Shown here one piece after another: positions 56,481 through 64,000 of a stretch of DNA of 64,000 nt; within the stretch, counting starts at the first letter, position 1; each line of letters begins with the position of its first letter. The stretch covers positions 2,384,873-2,448,872 of the forward strand of contig NZ_CP017074.1 in NCBI RefSeq assembly GCF_001717465.1, in the 5' to 3' direction. Both the position numbers and the translations under genes were made by a program. The DNA comes from Luteimonas sp. JM171 (GTDB lineage Bacteria > Pseudomonadota > Gammaproteobacteria > Xanthomonadales > Xanthomonadaceae). The notes beneath the pieces are model-generated. The model was not told the origin of the DNA, made no database searches, and saw nothing but the letters and a program-made list of their open reading frames with translations.

Positions 56481-57427
56481 TGGCTTGGGCAATCGAGACC
56501 GTCGACAACTCCGGCGGCACGCTGGCCTACCACAAGGTCCTGGCGGACATCAAAGCGCTGGCCGAAGCCAACGGCTGGACCACGTTGAGGTATGTCGATA
56601 CCGGAGACGATCGTGAGCTGATCATGCGCGGTGAGGGGTTGAGCGGTACGGAGGAGATCTTCGTCGGATTCAAGTGCTACCACTCTGTCAGCGGCGACTA
56701 CTACAACCTCGCTGGCGCCACGATGGTGGGTTATGTGGCGGGCAATCCGTTCGAGGGTCAGCCAGGCATCAGCATTAGCGGGATCCCGTGCCACAACAAC
56801 GCGGTGACCTACTACATCGCCTGCAACCCGCAGCGCATCGCTGGCTGCTTCAAGGTTGGGATCCCGGTTTATGAGCATTTCTACTTCGGCAAGTTCTTTC
56901 CACACGCTCGGCGCGGCGAGTATCCGGCGCCGCTCATGGCGGCTGGAATGCTCAACGGGGCAGCGCCGGTGCGTTTCAGCGATCTGACCCATTCGTTCCC
57001 GTACAAGGGTGCAGGCGCAGCTCCCAACTTTCTGCACGTGCGAAGCCAGATGGGCATGTGGCTGATGCCTCGCACGTGGCCTTGGATGGACCGCATCGAC
57101 CCGGCTCGGGTGCTTGCGGGGCCCGCTACGGATCGATATCAGCGTTGCGTCGCGCCTCTGAATGGGCAGTACACGCCACTGCGGGTGGTGCTCTTCGAGC
57201 CTAACGCAAACGTCTTTGGCGAGCTGGACGGCGTGTTTCAGGTCTCAGGTTGGGACAACGGGGTGGAAAACGTACTCCAGGTTGGCGGGACACCAGTCGA
57301 CCAGACGGGGCTTTCTGTGAAGGAGGCGGTGAGCGCGATCTTAGCCGCCGGCGGCCGGGCATTCGTGTGCCTGCAGGACGTCTACCGCACGGCGTGGCGT
57401 GACTTCATTGCTTTGGAGATGTCGTGA
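56480..57427 (+). CDS. Hypothetical tail-tip protein 1
   Basis: 315 aa, ATG sharing a base with the tape measure stop (TGATG). Seen: N-terminal GGTLAYHKVLADIKALAEANGW, then a beta-rich body with many aromatic residues and Cys. The next gene starts with a similar helical motif ending NGW, so the two may be related. Not recognised beyond its place in the tail-tip cluster. Codon use is less GC-biased than in the flanking genes. Confidence 0.65.
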   Translation: MAWAIETVDNSGGTLAYHKVLADIKALAEANGWTTLRYVDTGDDRELIMRGEGLSGTEEIFVGFKCYHSVSGDYYNLAGATMVGYVAGNPFEGQPGISISGIPCHNNAVTYYIACNPQRIAGCFKVGIPVYEHFYFGKFFPHARRGEYPAPLMAAGMLNGAAPVRFSDLTHSFPYKGAGAAPNFLHVRSQMGMWLMPRTWPWMDRIDPARVLAGPATDRYQRCVAPLNGQYTPLRVVLFEPNANVFGELDGVFQVSGWDNGVENVLQVGGTPVDQTGLSVKEAVSAILAAGGRAFVCLQDVYRTAWRDFIALEMS

Positions 57428-58377
57428 TGGCCGGATATTACGAGGGCGTTGCCAACGGCTTCGCTGAGCTGAAGGCCGTGCTGGAGAGTGCCCTTGTCCT
57501 CAACGGGTGGTCGGATTCCAGCGGCATTTTCAGCAAAGGCGGAATGTTTGTCCGGCTCGATGTTGCGCCAGGAGGCAACGGGCTCGATCTAAATGCAGGC
57601 ACCGGGCAGTCCGGTAGCACGCTCAATGGCGCGGCAACGTTTCCTGTAAGGATCCACTCTTTCATGGTCGCGGATCCCATCGCCTGGCCAGTGACTTACG
57701 AGCTCCACGTAAGTGAAGCGCCTGATGAGGTTTATCTGATTGTCAATTACAACGTCGACCGGGTGCAGACGCTGGCGTTCGGGCGATCGCCCGCACCGGG
57801 CAACGGCACGGGTTACTGGATCAACGGCAGTGGCGGCCCAGGGACCAACTTCTCCCACGCCAACACCGGTTATCAGTGGAACGGTCAGAACTTTAACGCG
57901 CTGCAGAGCGTCGCGCCGTCTAGCGGAAACCAGGACGTTGCGGCAGGCGTGCTGGCGGCGTACCTCAACAGTGGCGACAACCAGCGGTCCTATCGCTATC
58001 ACCGCGACGGTTGGAAACCTGACAATAATGCGGCCGGCCTCCAAGACGGCGGGGTCTCGGGCGGAACCTACGCACTCAGCTTGCTGCGATCTCTTCCGAG
58101 CCAAGCCAACCAAGGCATGGTGCTAGTGCCGGCGTACCTCTTCGAGTGTGCTTCGGACAACCGGTCGATCCCAGCGCTCCAGCTCCACCATTTGCGCCAC
58201 TGCAGGATTGACAACTACAACATCGGCGATGTCGTCGAGTTCGGGCCGGATCGCTGGAAGGTCTACCCGATCGGGCGGAAAGATCTGGCGAACCGCACGC
58301 CGGGGTCCTCAGGCGGCGGTGAGCGGCTGTTGCACACTGGTACCTACGGGTTCGCTGTGCGGTATCACGGGCCCTGA
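57427..58377 (+). CDS. Hypothetical tail-tip protein 2
   Basis: 316 aa from the ATG at 57427 (a GTG one codon earlier is possible). Seen: FAELKAVLESALVLNGW at the N-terminus, EVYLIVNYNVDRVQTLAFGRSP in the middle and a C-terminal part with VVEFGPDRWKVYPIGRKD and HTGTYGFAVRY, a layout I associate with conserved phage virion proteins of unknown function. Overlaps the previous stop. Confidence 0.65.
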   Translation: MAGYYEGVANGFAELKAVLESALVLNGWSDSSGIFSKGGMFVRLDVAPGGNGLDLNAGTGQSGSTLNGAATFPVRIHSFMVADPIAWPVTYELHVSEAPDEVYLIVNYNVDRVQTLAFGRSPAPGNGTGYWINGSGGPGTNFSHANTGYQWNGQNFNALQSVAPSSGNQDVAAGVLAAYLNSGDNQRSYRYHRDGWKPDNNAAGLQDGGVSGGTYALSLLRSLPSQANQGMVLVPAYLFECASDNRSIPALQLHHLRHCRIDNYNIGDVVEFGPDRWKVYPIGRKDLANRTPGSSGGGERLLHTGTYGFAVRYHGP

Positions 58378-58378
58378 T

Positions 58379-60106
58379 ATGGCAGGCATCAACGGCCAGA
58401 TGCTGTTGGGCTTCCTGTGGGGAGCCGAGAACCCGTTCCTCAGCGCGGATCTGGGCGCGCTTGAGCCGCCAGAGTATCCCTGGGGCGTGTTCGACAGTCG
58501 TGACTATGATCTGAGCGGCGCGAGCTATGCATGGTGGCGGATGGCGGCCAGTACCAATTGGGCGGTCGCCGGTGCAGTGCTGCCGACGTTCTTCGAGGAC
58601 TTTTACAACCGGATCTACATTACCCCGCGGCACGTCGCCCTGGGCAACGTGCTCAGCGAGCAAGCGGTGGAAATCGAGGTGTGGAATGCCTGGACTGTGC
58701 CGCAGACCCTGCTGGAGATCGAAGAGCACGAAACGGAAGCCCTCACGCTCACGGCTCCCGGCAGCCCGCCGCAGGATCCACCGACCACGCTACGTCCGCT
58801 GGAAGATCGGATCTACCTGCTGAACGCCGCCACCAGCGGCCCCTCCGTGATCGATGCCAGCTACACTTGGAACTGGAGCTCGGGCGAAACGATCACCGTC
58901 ACCGTCACCGGCGCCCGGGTGGTGGTGTGGCCCTTCCGGCCGAACTGGCGGCATGGTGTGCTCGAGCGCATCAGCTTCACCACCGATGTGCAGGTGGCGG
59001 ACGATGACACCGAGCTGCGCAGCTCGCTGAGCGGCGACACCTGGCGCCGGCATATCGAGTTCAGTGCCACGCTGAGCGGCGACCAGTTCGCGGCCGCGGA
59101 TGCGCTGCTCTGGGGCTGGCAATCGCAGGTGTACGGACTGCCGGTGTGGTGGGACGTCTCGCGGCTGGTGACGCCGGCGGCCGTGGGCGCGCTCACGCTC
59201 GCGTGTGACACGGCGGACCGCGAGTTCCACCCGGGCGGCCTGGTGATCCTGACCACCGGCGACCAGCGCCACGGCACGCCGCTGAGCGAGGCAGGCGAGA
59301 TCGAAGAGGTGCTGCCCGGCGAGCTGGTGCTGGTGCGGCCGCTCCAGCATGACTGGCCGGCCGGTTCGGCCGTGTGTCCGGGCGTGCTGGCCAGGCTGCC
59401 CGATCGCCAGAGCGTTGGGCGCATCACGGCGGGCGCCGGTGAGCTCTCGGTCACCTTCGCAACCGAAGATGAGCCGGAGATCACCCCGCCGGCGCCGCTG
59501 GTGACCTACCAGGGCGCGGAAGTCGACCTGCGCCGCCCGCTGCGCAACCGGTCCGTCGATGCCTCCTACAGCCGCCGCGTGGGCCGCCTGGACGGCGGGT
59601 TCGGGCCGGTGGTGGTGGATGATCTGAGCGGCCTGCCGCAGGTCCTTCGCCAGCACGATTACCGCCTGCGCACGCGCGCGGACCAGCGCGAGTGGAAGGA
59701 TTGGCTGCGGCGGCGCCGCGGCCAGCAGGTCAGCCAGTGGACCCCCACCTGGCAGACGGAGCTCCGGCCGGTGGCCAACATCCCCGCCGGCGGCACGGTC
59801 CTGGCGATCGCCGCGATCGGCGCGGCCAGCTACTTCGGTAACCAGGTGGGCCGGCGCCACCTGCTGCTCGAGCACCGCGATGGCACGCAATGGCTGCGCG
59901 AGGTGGTCTCGATCGGCGTGGGCGCTGAGCCGGGCGTCGAGCACGTGATGATCGACGATCCCCTGGGCGTGGAAGTTGCCGTCGGCGACTGGAAGCGCGT
60001 GTGCTGGCTCGAGCGGGTGCGGCTCGCCGGTGACGCGGCGGAGATCCACCACCAGACGGCTGAGGTGGCGCAGGCCACCGTCGGCGTGCGGACGGTGCGC
60101 GCATGA
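58379..60106 (+). CDS. Tail protein, 575 aa (distal tail/tail tip)
   Basis: ATG at 58379. Seen: an N-terminal beta-rich part rich in Trp (WGAENPFLSADLGALEPPEYPW), a middle with HGVLERISFTTDVQVADDDTE, and a C-terminal part RSVDASYSRRVGRLDGG, RQHDYRLRTRADQREWKDWLRRRRG. The position before the BR0599-type protein matches the phage minor tail cluster; a precise family name is not certain. Overlaps the next ATG (ATGA). Confidence 0.7.
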   Translation: MAGINGQMLLGFLWGAENPFLSADLGALEPPEYPWGVFDSRDYDLSGASYAWWRMAASTNWAVAGAVLPTFFEDFYNRIYITPRHVALGNVLSEQAVEIEVWNAWTVPQTLLEIEEHETEALTLTAPGSPPQDPPTTLRPLEDRIYLLNAATSGPSVIDASYTWNWSSGETITVTVTGARVVVWPFRPNWRHGVLERISFTTDVQVADDDTELRSSLSGDTWRRHIEFSATLSGDQFAAADALLWGWQSQVYGLPVWWDVSRLVTPAAVGALTLACDTADREFHPGGLVILTTGDQRHGTPLSEAGEIEEVLPGELVLVRPLQHDWPAGSAVCPGVLARLPDRQSVGRITAGAGELSVTFATEDEPEITPPAPLVTYQGAEVDLRRPLRNRSVDASYSRRVGRLDGGFGPVVVDDLSGLPQVLRQHDYRLRTRADQREWKDWLRRRRGQQVSQWTPTWQTELRPVANIPAGGTVLAIAAIGAASYFGNQVGRRHLLLEHRDGTQWLREVVSIGVGAEPGVEHVMIDDPLGVEVAVGDWKRVCWLERVRLAGDAAEIHHQTAEVAQATVGVRTVRA

Positions 60107-60879
60107 GCCGGCCCGTCGAGCTCTACCGGTTCAGCCTGGGGCTGACCACCTGGTACCAGACCAACAGCCCGCAGCCCTTCGAGCTGCAGGGGCAGACATA
60201 CCGCCCGGAGTTCCTGCGCCGGTCGGAGATCAGCTACACCACCGAAGAGTCGCGACAGGAAGTGAAGGTCACCGTGAAGCGCGACCACCCGGTGGTGAAG
60301 CTGTTCGCCGCCGGCGCGCAGATCGGCCGGGTGGGGCTCACCATCCTCGAGGCCGACCGGGACAACCCGGGCACGCGCTTCATCTGGCGCGGCCGCCTGG
60401 TGGGGCCCACGTGGGAGCGCGAGGGCGACGGCCTGCAGGCAGTGCTCCATGGCATCCCGGTGTTCGCGGAGCTCGCCCGCGGCCTGCTGGGCGTGCGGCT
60501 GATGCCGGCCTGCTACAAGGAGCTCTTCGGCGTGCTGTGCCGGGCGGACCGCAACGCCTTCCGCGTGACCGGCACCGCGACGGACGTGCAAGGCGCGGTG
60601 GTGCAATCCCAAGCCTTTGCCGACAAGCCGGACGGCTACTTCAACGGCGGCTGGATCGAGATCAACAACGTCCCGGGCCGCATGATCCTTTCGCACGTGG
60701 GCAACGCCGTCACGCTCACCGGCCCGCCCACGGGGCTGGCCACCGGCGGCACCTTCGATGCCTATCCCGGCTGCGACCACAGCACCGGCCCAGGCGGCTG
60801 TGCGAAGTTCGGCAACCTGCTCAACTTCGGCGGGAAGAAGTTCGTGCCTGAGCGCAACCCGAACACGGGGGGGCTGTAA
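60103..60879 (+). CDS. Tail protein of the DUF2163/BR0599 family
   Basis: 258 aa. Seen: YRFSLGLTTWYQTNSPQPFEL and YTTEESRQEVKVTVKRDHPVV in the N-terminal half (DUF2163), and the C-terminal signature CDHSTGPGGCAKFGNLLNFGG with two Cys (BR0599 family). Part of the tail-tip complex in many siphophages of Pseudomonas and Xanthomonas type. Stop shares a base with the next ATG. Confidence 0.85.
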   Translation: MSRPVELYRFSLGLTTWYQTNSPQPFELQGQTYRPEFLRRSEISYTTEESRQEVKVTVKRDHPVVKLFAAGAQIGRVGLTILEADRDNPGTRFIWRGRLVGPTWEREGDGLQAVLHGIPVFAELARGLLGVRLMPACYKELFGVLCRADRNAFRVTGTATDVQGAVVQSQAFADKPDGYFNGGWIEINNVPGRMILSHVGNAVTLTGPPTGLATGGTFDAYPGCDHSTGPGGCAKFGNLLNFGGKKFVPERNPNTGGL

Positions 60880-63275
60880 TGGCCTGGCCGGCATGGGTGG
60901 TCCAGCTCATCGTGTACTTGGCCGCGACGGTCATCACCGCGCGGCTCAACTGGGGCAAGGCGCCGGGGCGCGACGTCGACCTGTCGGAGTTCAGCGCGCC
61001 GACAATCAGCGAAAACCGGGGGATCCCGGTGCTGTTCGGCCGGCGCTGGCTGCGCGCGCCCAACTGGAACTGGTACGGCGACGTCTCGATCGAGGTGATC
61101 ACGCAAAACGGCGGACGCAAATACGCGTTCTTCGGGCCCCGGGAAAAGATCCCGATCGGGGAAAAGTGGAGCACCGGCGCACACCTGACCTTTTGCTATC
61201 GCCTGGACCGGTTGCTCGAGCTGCGTGCCGGCGAGGTCGACGATCCGATGTGGGCGGGCAACGTCAGCGCCAACACCCTGCTCGAGATCGATGAGCCGGA
61301 GCTCTTCGGCGGCGAGAAAAAGGGCGGCGGCGTGGTGGGGCAAGTGGCGGTGATGTTCGGCCGGCCCGACCAGGCCGCCAACGCTTACCTGGACGCGCAG
61401 ACGGGCGGGGAGGGCATCGCCTACCGGGATGAGTTCGGCCTGGTGCTGGAACACGTCTACGTGGGGACGCAGCGCTGGATCGAGGCCTGGATGGCGCTGG
61501 GCGAGTGCACCAGCACCGAATCGGGCTGGTACCAGTCGCGTGCCGCTGTGGGCCCCGACGGCGACATGAACGCCGCGCACATCATCTACGAGACGCTCAC
61601 CAGCCGGACCTGGGCGCGCCTGGGCTACTCGCCCTCCGAGATCGACGACGCATCGTTCCGGGCCGCTGCCGACACCTTGCATGCGGAGGGCTTCGGCCTG
61701 TCGATCGAGTTCGGCAATGACCAGATGACCGCCCGGCAGTTCATTGCGGAGATCTGCCGCCACGTCGACGGCAACGTGTTCGAGGATCCGGCCACCGGCC
61801 TGTGGACCTTCACGCTCAACCGGGACGATTACGATCCCGATGACATCCCGCTGATCGACGACAGCAACAGCGCCGTGCGCAGCTGCTCGGTGCGCGTGCC
61901 CGAGGTCACCACGGTGGTGGTGGCGTACGAGGATCGCGACCTGCGCCGCGAGCGTTACACCGCGCCGGACACCGACCTGGCCGCGGTGCAGCTGCTGGGC
62001 GGCGAGGTGGCCGTGGTCGACCGCTATCCGGGCATCGCCACCGCTGAGCTCGCCACGCGCGTGTGCGCACGTGAGCGGGCCCAGCAGACCAGGCAGCTGA
62101 TCGAGTGCGAGATCGACGCGTTCGGGCCGGCCGCGGATGACCTGATCCCGGGCCGGGTGTTCCGCTGGCGGCCGTCGAAGCTCGGCTATGACGTCGTGAT
62201 GCGGGTGCTGCGCGCGGACCTGGGCAACATCGACCAGCGCGGCCGCCGTATCCGCGCCCTGCAGGCGCTGCCTGAGGGCGAGGCGAGCACGTACGCACCG
62301 CCGCCGCCTTCGGGGTGGGTGGATCCCATCCAGGCGCCGGTCCCGAGCCCCCAGCGCCTGGTGATGGAATCGCCGTACCAGGTGCTGCTGGCCGACCAGC
62401 TGGGGCCGGAAGCCGCCGGCGAGCTCGACGATGACATGGGCGTTTGCCTGGTGGCGGCCGCGGCGCCCGGCGGCGGCGTGAGCCAGCATGAAGTCTGGAC
62501 GCGGGTGGGGGCCAGCGGGGCCTTCGCGCAGGCGGTTCCGTTCGGTCAGTTCGCAGGCTTCGCGGAACTGGGCGCCGGCGTCGGCCCGGCCACCACGCTG
62601 CTGCCGATCGTGGGCGCCATCGGCCGGGACAAGTTCATCCCCGGGCGCTTGGCCGCGGTGGTCGACGGCGGCCGCATCGAGCTGGTGCTGGTGGAGATAG
62701 TGACCGCCAGCGCGATCACCGTGAAGCGCGGCATGGTGGACACCACGCCGGCGCCGATCGCCGCCGGGGCCAAGCTGTTCTCCCTGGCCGACACCACCAC
62801 CTACATCGATGACGCCCGCGCGGCGGGACAGACGGTGCAGGTGCGGGTGCTCACCGAGTCGCCCAAGGGCAAGCTGCCGCTGTCCGGCGCACCGACGGAC
62901 TCGCTTACCTTCGCCAGCCGCCAGGTGCGGCCGTATCCGCCGGGCCGCCTGCGCATCAACGGCCAGGCGTACCCGGGTGTGCTCGCCGGCGCCAGCATCA
63001 CGGCCCAGGTGGCGCACCGGGACCGTCTGGCGCAGGGCGCCAACCTGGTCGACCAGGACGCCGCCAGCATCGGCCCGGAGCCGGGCACCACGCTCACCTT
63101 CCGCTGGTACCTGGGCGGCGCTCTTGTGCGCACGGAGGCCGGCGTCACCGGCACCAGCGACACATTTACCCCTGCGGGCTCCGGCACCGTCCGCGTGGAA
63201 GTGGAAGCCGTACGCGACGGCCATGCGAGCTGGCAGGCCTTGGCCCATCAATTCTCCTTTGAGGTGACCCCATGA
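60879..63275 (+). CDS. Central tail tip/fibre protein (gpJ-like hub)
   Basis: 798 aa. Seen: an N-terminal hydrophobic stretch (about 4-21), SENRGIPVLFGRRWLRAPNWNWYG, NVSANTLLEIDEPELFGGEKKGGG, a long middle with YRDEFGLVLEHVYVGT, and a C-terminal fibronectin/Ig-like part ending VRVEVEAVRDGHASW. The family forms the tip that contacts the host, so this is the likely receptor-binding protein. It has no variable repeat, so it is not a DGR target. Confidence 0.8.
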   Translation: MAWPAWVVQLIVYLAATVITARLNWGKAPGRDVDLSEFSAPTISENRGIPVLFGRRWLRAPNWNWYGDVSIEVITQNGGRKYAFFGPREKIPIGEKWSTGAHLTFCYRLDRLLELRAGEVDDPMWAGNVSANTLLEIDEPELFGGEKKGGGVVGQVAVMFGRPDQAANAYLDAQTGGEGIAYRDEFGLVLEHVYVGTQRWIEAWMALGECTSTESGWYQSRAAVGPDGDMNAAHIIYETLTSRTWARLGYSPSEIDDASFRAAADTLHAEGFGLSIEFGNDQMTARQFIAEICRHVDGNVFEDPATGLWTFTLNRDDYDPDDIPLIDDSNSAVRSCSVRVPEVTTVVVAYEDRDLRRERYTAPDTDLAAVQLLGGEVAVVDRYPGIATAELATRVCARERAQQTRQLIECEIDAFGPAADDLIPGRVFRWRPSKLGYDVVMRVLRADLGNIDQRGRRIRALQALPEGEASTYAPPPPSGWVDPIQAPVPSPQRLVMESPYQVLLADQLGPEAAGELDDDMGVCLVAAAAPGGGVSQHEVWTRVGASGAFAQAVPFGQFAGFAELGAGVGPATTLLPIVGAIGRDKFIPGRLAAVVDGGRIELVLVEIVTASAITVKRGMVDTTPAPIAAGAKLFSLADTTTYIDDARAAGQTVQVRVLTESPKGKLPLSGAPTDSLTFASRQVRPYPPGRLRINGQAYPGVLAGASITAQVAHRDRLAQGANLVDQDAASIGPEPGTTLTFRWYLGGALVRTEAGVTGTSDTFTPAGSGTVRVEVEAVRDGHASWQALAHQFSFEVTP

Positions 63276-63643
63276 CCATCATCCGCAGGATCTTCGACAC
63301 GCTCCGGCGCTGGCAGGAGTTCACCGGTTGGACGCCGCTGCTGGTGCTGCTGGTGCTGGCGGGCTACGTGCTGCTGGGCGCCTTGTACCCGCGCCTGGAC
63401 GGTGACCGGCTGGGGCTGCTGCTCGAGCTCGCGATCGTGAGCGCCTACGCCATGGCGGCGGTCGGGCTCACCTACCTGAGCTGGCGGCGGTGGCGGCAGC
63501 AGCTGGATCCAGAGCAACAGCTGCAGCTGTGGGACGGCGTGATGCGCGGCGATCGCGGGCCGATGCTGGTGTACGCGATCAACGCGGTGGTCTGGCTGGC
63601 CACGCTGGTGGCCTGGCTCGCGTTCTTCTACGTGGTGCGGTGA
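63272..63643 (+). CDS. Three-helix membrane protein, holin-like
   Basis: 123 aa, ATG overlapping the previous stop (ATGA). Seen: three transmembrane helices (about 23-40, 48-68, 97-121) with a charged stretch between the second and third (SWRRWRQQLDPEQQLQLW). It lies directly before a lysozyme gene, which fits a holin, but the sequence is not of a holin family I recognise. Confidence 0.6.
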   Translation: MTIIRRIFDTLRRWQEFTGWTPLLVLLVLAGYVLLGALYPRLDGDRLGLLLELAIVSAYAMAAVGLTYLSWRRWRQQLDPEQQLQLWDGVMRGDRGPMLVYAINAVVWLATLVAWLAFFYVVR

Positions 63644-63644
63644 T

Positions 63645-64000
63645 ATGCGCGTCCTGGCCATCATCGCAATCGCCGCGCTGCTTGCCGGGTGCCAGCCGCC
63701 GCCGGCCGCCGGCGCTCAGCGCTCCCCTGATCCGCTCGAGCGGGTGCAAGAGGCCATCGCGGAAGCCGCCGTACCGGCCGTGGTGGCGGTCCAGGAGGCG
63801 GTGGAGCAGGTAGCCCCCGCGCCGGCGCAGCCTGCGCCTGTGCGGCCGCTGGTGGCGCCGTGCGCTGTCGACCTGATCGTGCATTACGAGGTCACCAGCC
63901 CTGCGCACTACGCGCGGCGCCTCGAGGGCGTGATCTGGCCCGGCGGCGCCAGCGGTGCAACCTGGGGCGTGGGGTACGACGGTGGCCACCAGACCCGCGG
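63645..64000 (+). CDS. Lipoprotein-type phage lysozyme (partial at window end)
   Basis: Starts at the ATG at 63645 and is still open at 64000 (118 codons seen). Seen: a lipoprotein signal with lipobox LLAGC (Cys16), a Pro/Ala/Val-rich linker of about 55 residues, then DLIVHYEVTSPAHYARRLEG and IWPGGASGATWGVGYDGGH, the start of a phage lysozyme domain with the catalytic Glu in the HYEVTS motif. Known: such domains cleave peptidoglycan at the end of infection. A lipid-anchored form is unusual for an endolysin. Confidence 0.8.
   Translation, partial: MRVLAIIAIAALLAGCQPPPAAGAQRSPDPLERVQEAIAEAAVPAVVAVQEAVEQVAPAPAQPAPVRPLVAPCAVDLIVHYEVTSPAHYARRLEGVIWPGGASGATWGVGYDGGHQTR

Larger units (their letters stand above)
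31779..64000. mobile_element. Temperate tailed prophage (left part; right end beyond window)
   Basis: Continuous phage gene set: integrase, early leftward operon with a DGR, CI/Cro-type switch, replication genes, then a lambda/HK97-like packaging, head, tail and lysis module. At least 32 kb are present. The lysis module has just begun at 64000, so the right end should be some kilobases further. All modules look intact, with no frameshifted key gene except the expected programmed shift in the tail chaperone, so the element may be functional (inference). Confidence 0.93.

Overview
The window reads as one contig of a GC-rich gammaproteobacterium, most likely a member of the Xanthomonadaceae (Lysobacter/Luteimonas/Xanthomonas relatives). 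This placement is an inference from the order asd-fimV-truA-trpF-trpB-trpA-accD, the complete nuoA-N operon followed by an initiator tRNA, and the protein sequences. About the first half (1-31.8 kb) is conserved chromosome and the second half (31.8-64.0 kb) is the left part of a temperate tailed prophage that runs off the end of the window.

Chromosome. 0.1-3.2 kb: a MltD-like lytic transglycosylase (+) converges on psd and a SCO1-type copper chaperone (-). 3.2-14.2 kb (+): prmB, aroC, asd, fimV, truA, trpF, trpB, trpA, accD, glmM, mostly overlapping or only a few bases apart. 14.2-16.6 kb: a 2-oxoglutarate/Fe(II) oxygenase, tpiA, secG, tRNA-Leu(GAG) and a strong intrinsic terminator. 16.8-31.7 kb: the 14-gene NADH dehydrogenase I operon nuoABCDEFGHIJKLMN, with a plausible promoter at 16655-16684. 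31746-31822: initiator tRNA-fMet(CAT) with its own promoter.

Prophage. The element sits in the 3' half of the tRNA-fMet gene. A large serine recombinase on the minus strand reads into the tRNA and stops in its anticodon loop. The leftward early operon (38.9 kb down to 31.8 kb, all minus strand, genes mostly overlapping) carries seven tiny proteins including a membrane protein, a DnaN-like sliding-clamp protein, and then a complete diversity-generating retroelement (DGR): two DUF1566 target proteins each ending in a variable repeat, an Avd accessory protein, a template repeat and a DGR-type reverse transcriptase. Two small ORFs and the recombinase follow in the same operon. The operon starts at a promoter covered by two copies of a palindromic operator (core AAGCAnTGCTT). 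The same operators, in the same geometry, cover the rightward promoter between a CI-like repressor and a Cro-like gene at 40.1 kb.

Rightward genes (40.2-64.0 kb): Cro-like and CII-like regulators, small ORFs, CHC2/Toprim primase, VirE-type helicase, a repeat-rich possible replication origin (44.04-44.41 kb), then a lambda/HK97-like morphogenesis module: TerS, TerL (GpA family), Mor-like regulator, gpW-like head protein, portal, fused HK97 protease-capsid protein, head-tail connector, gpZ-like and gpU-like proteins, tail tube, a G/GT tail-assembly chaperone with a candidate -1 frameshift site, tape measure, tail tip proteins, a holin-like membrane protein and the start of a lipoprotein-type lysozyme cut by the window end.

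The most notable item is the DGR. The template has 22 adenines inside 50 bp. The two variable repeats differ from it at 15 and 16 of those positions, with one further difference elsewhere. The template is translated in frame as the N-terminus of the reverse transcriptase, and the whole DGR lies in a repressor-controlled phage early operon together with the integrase.
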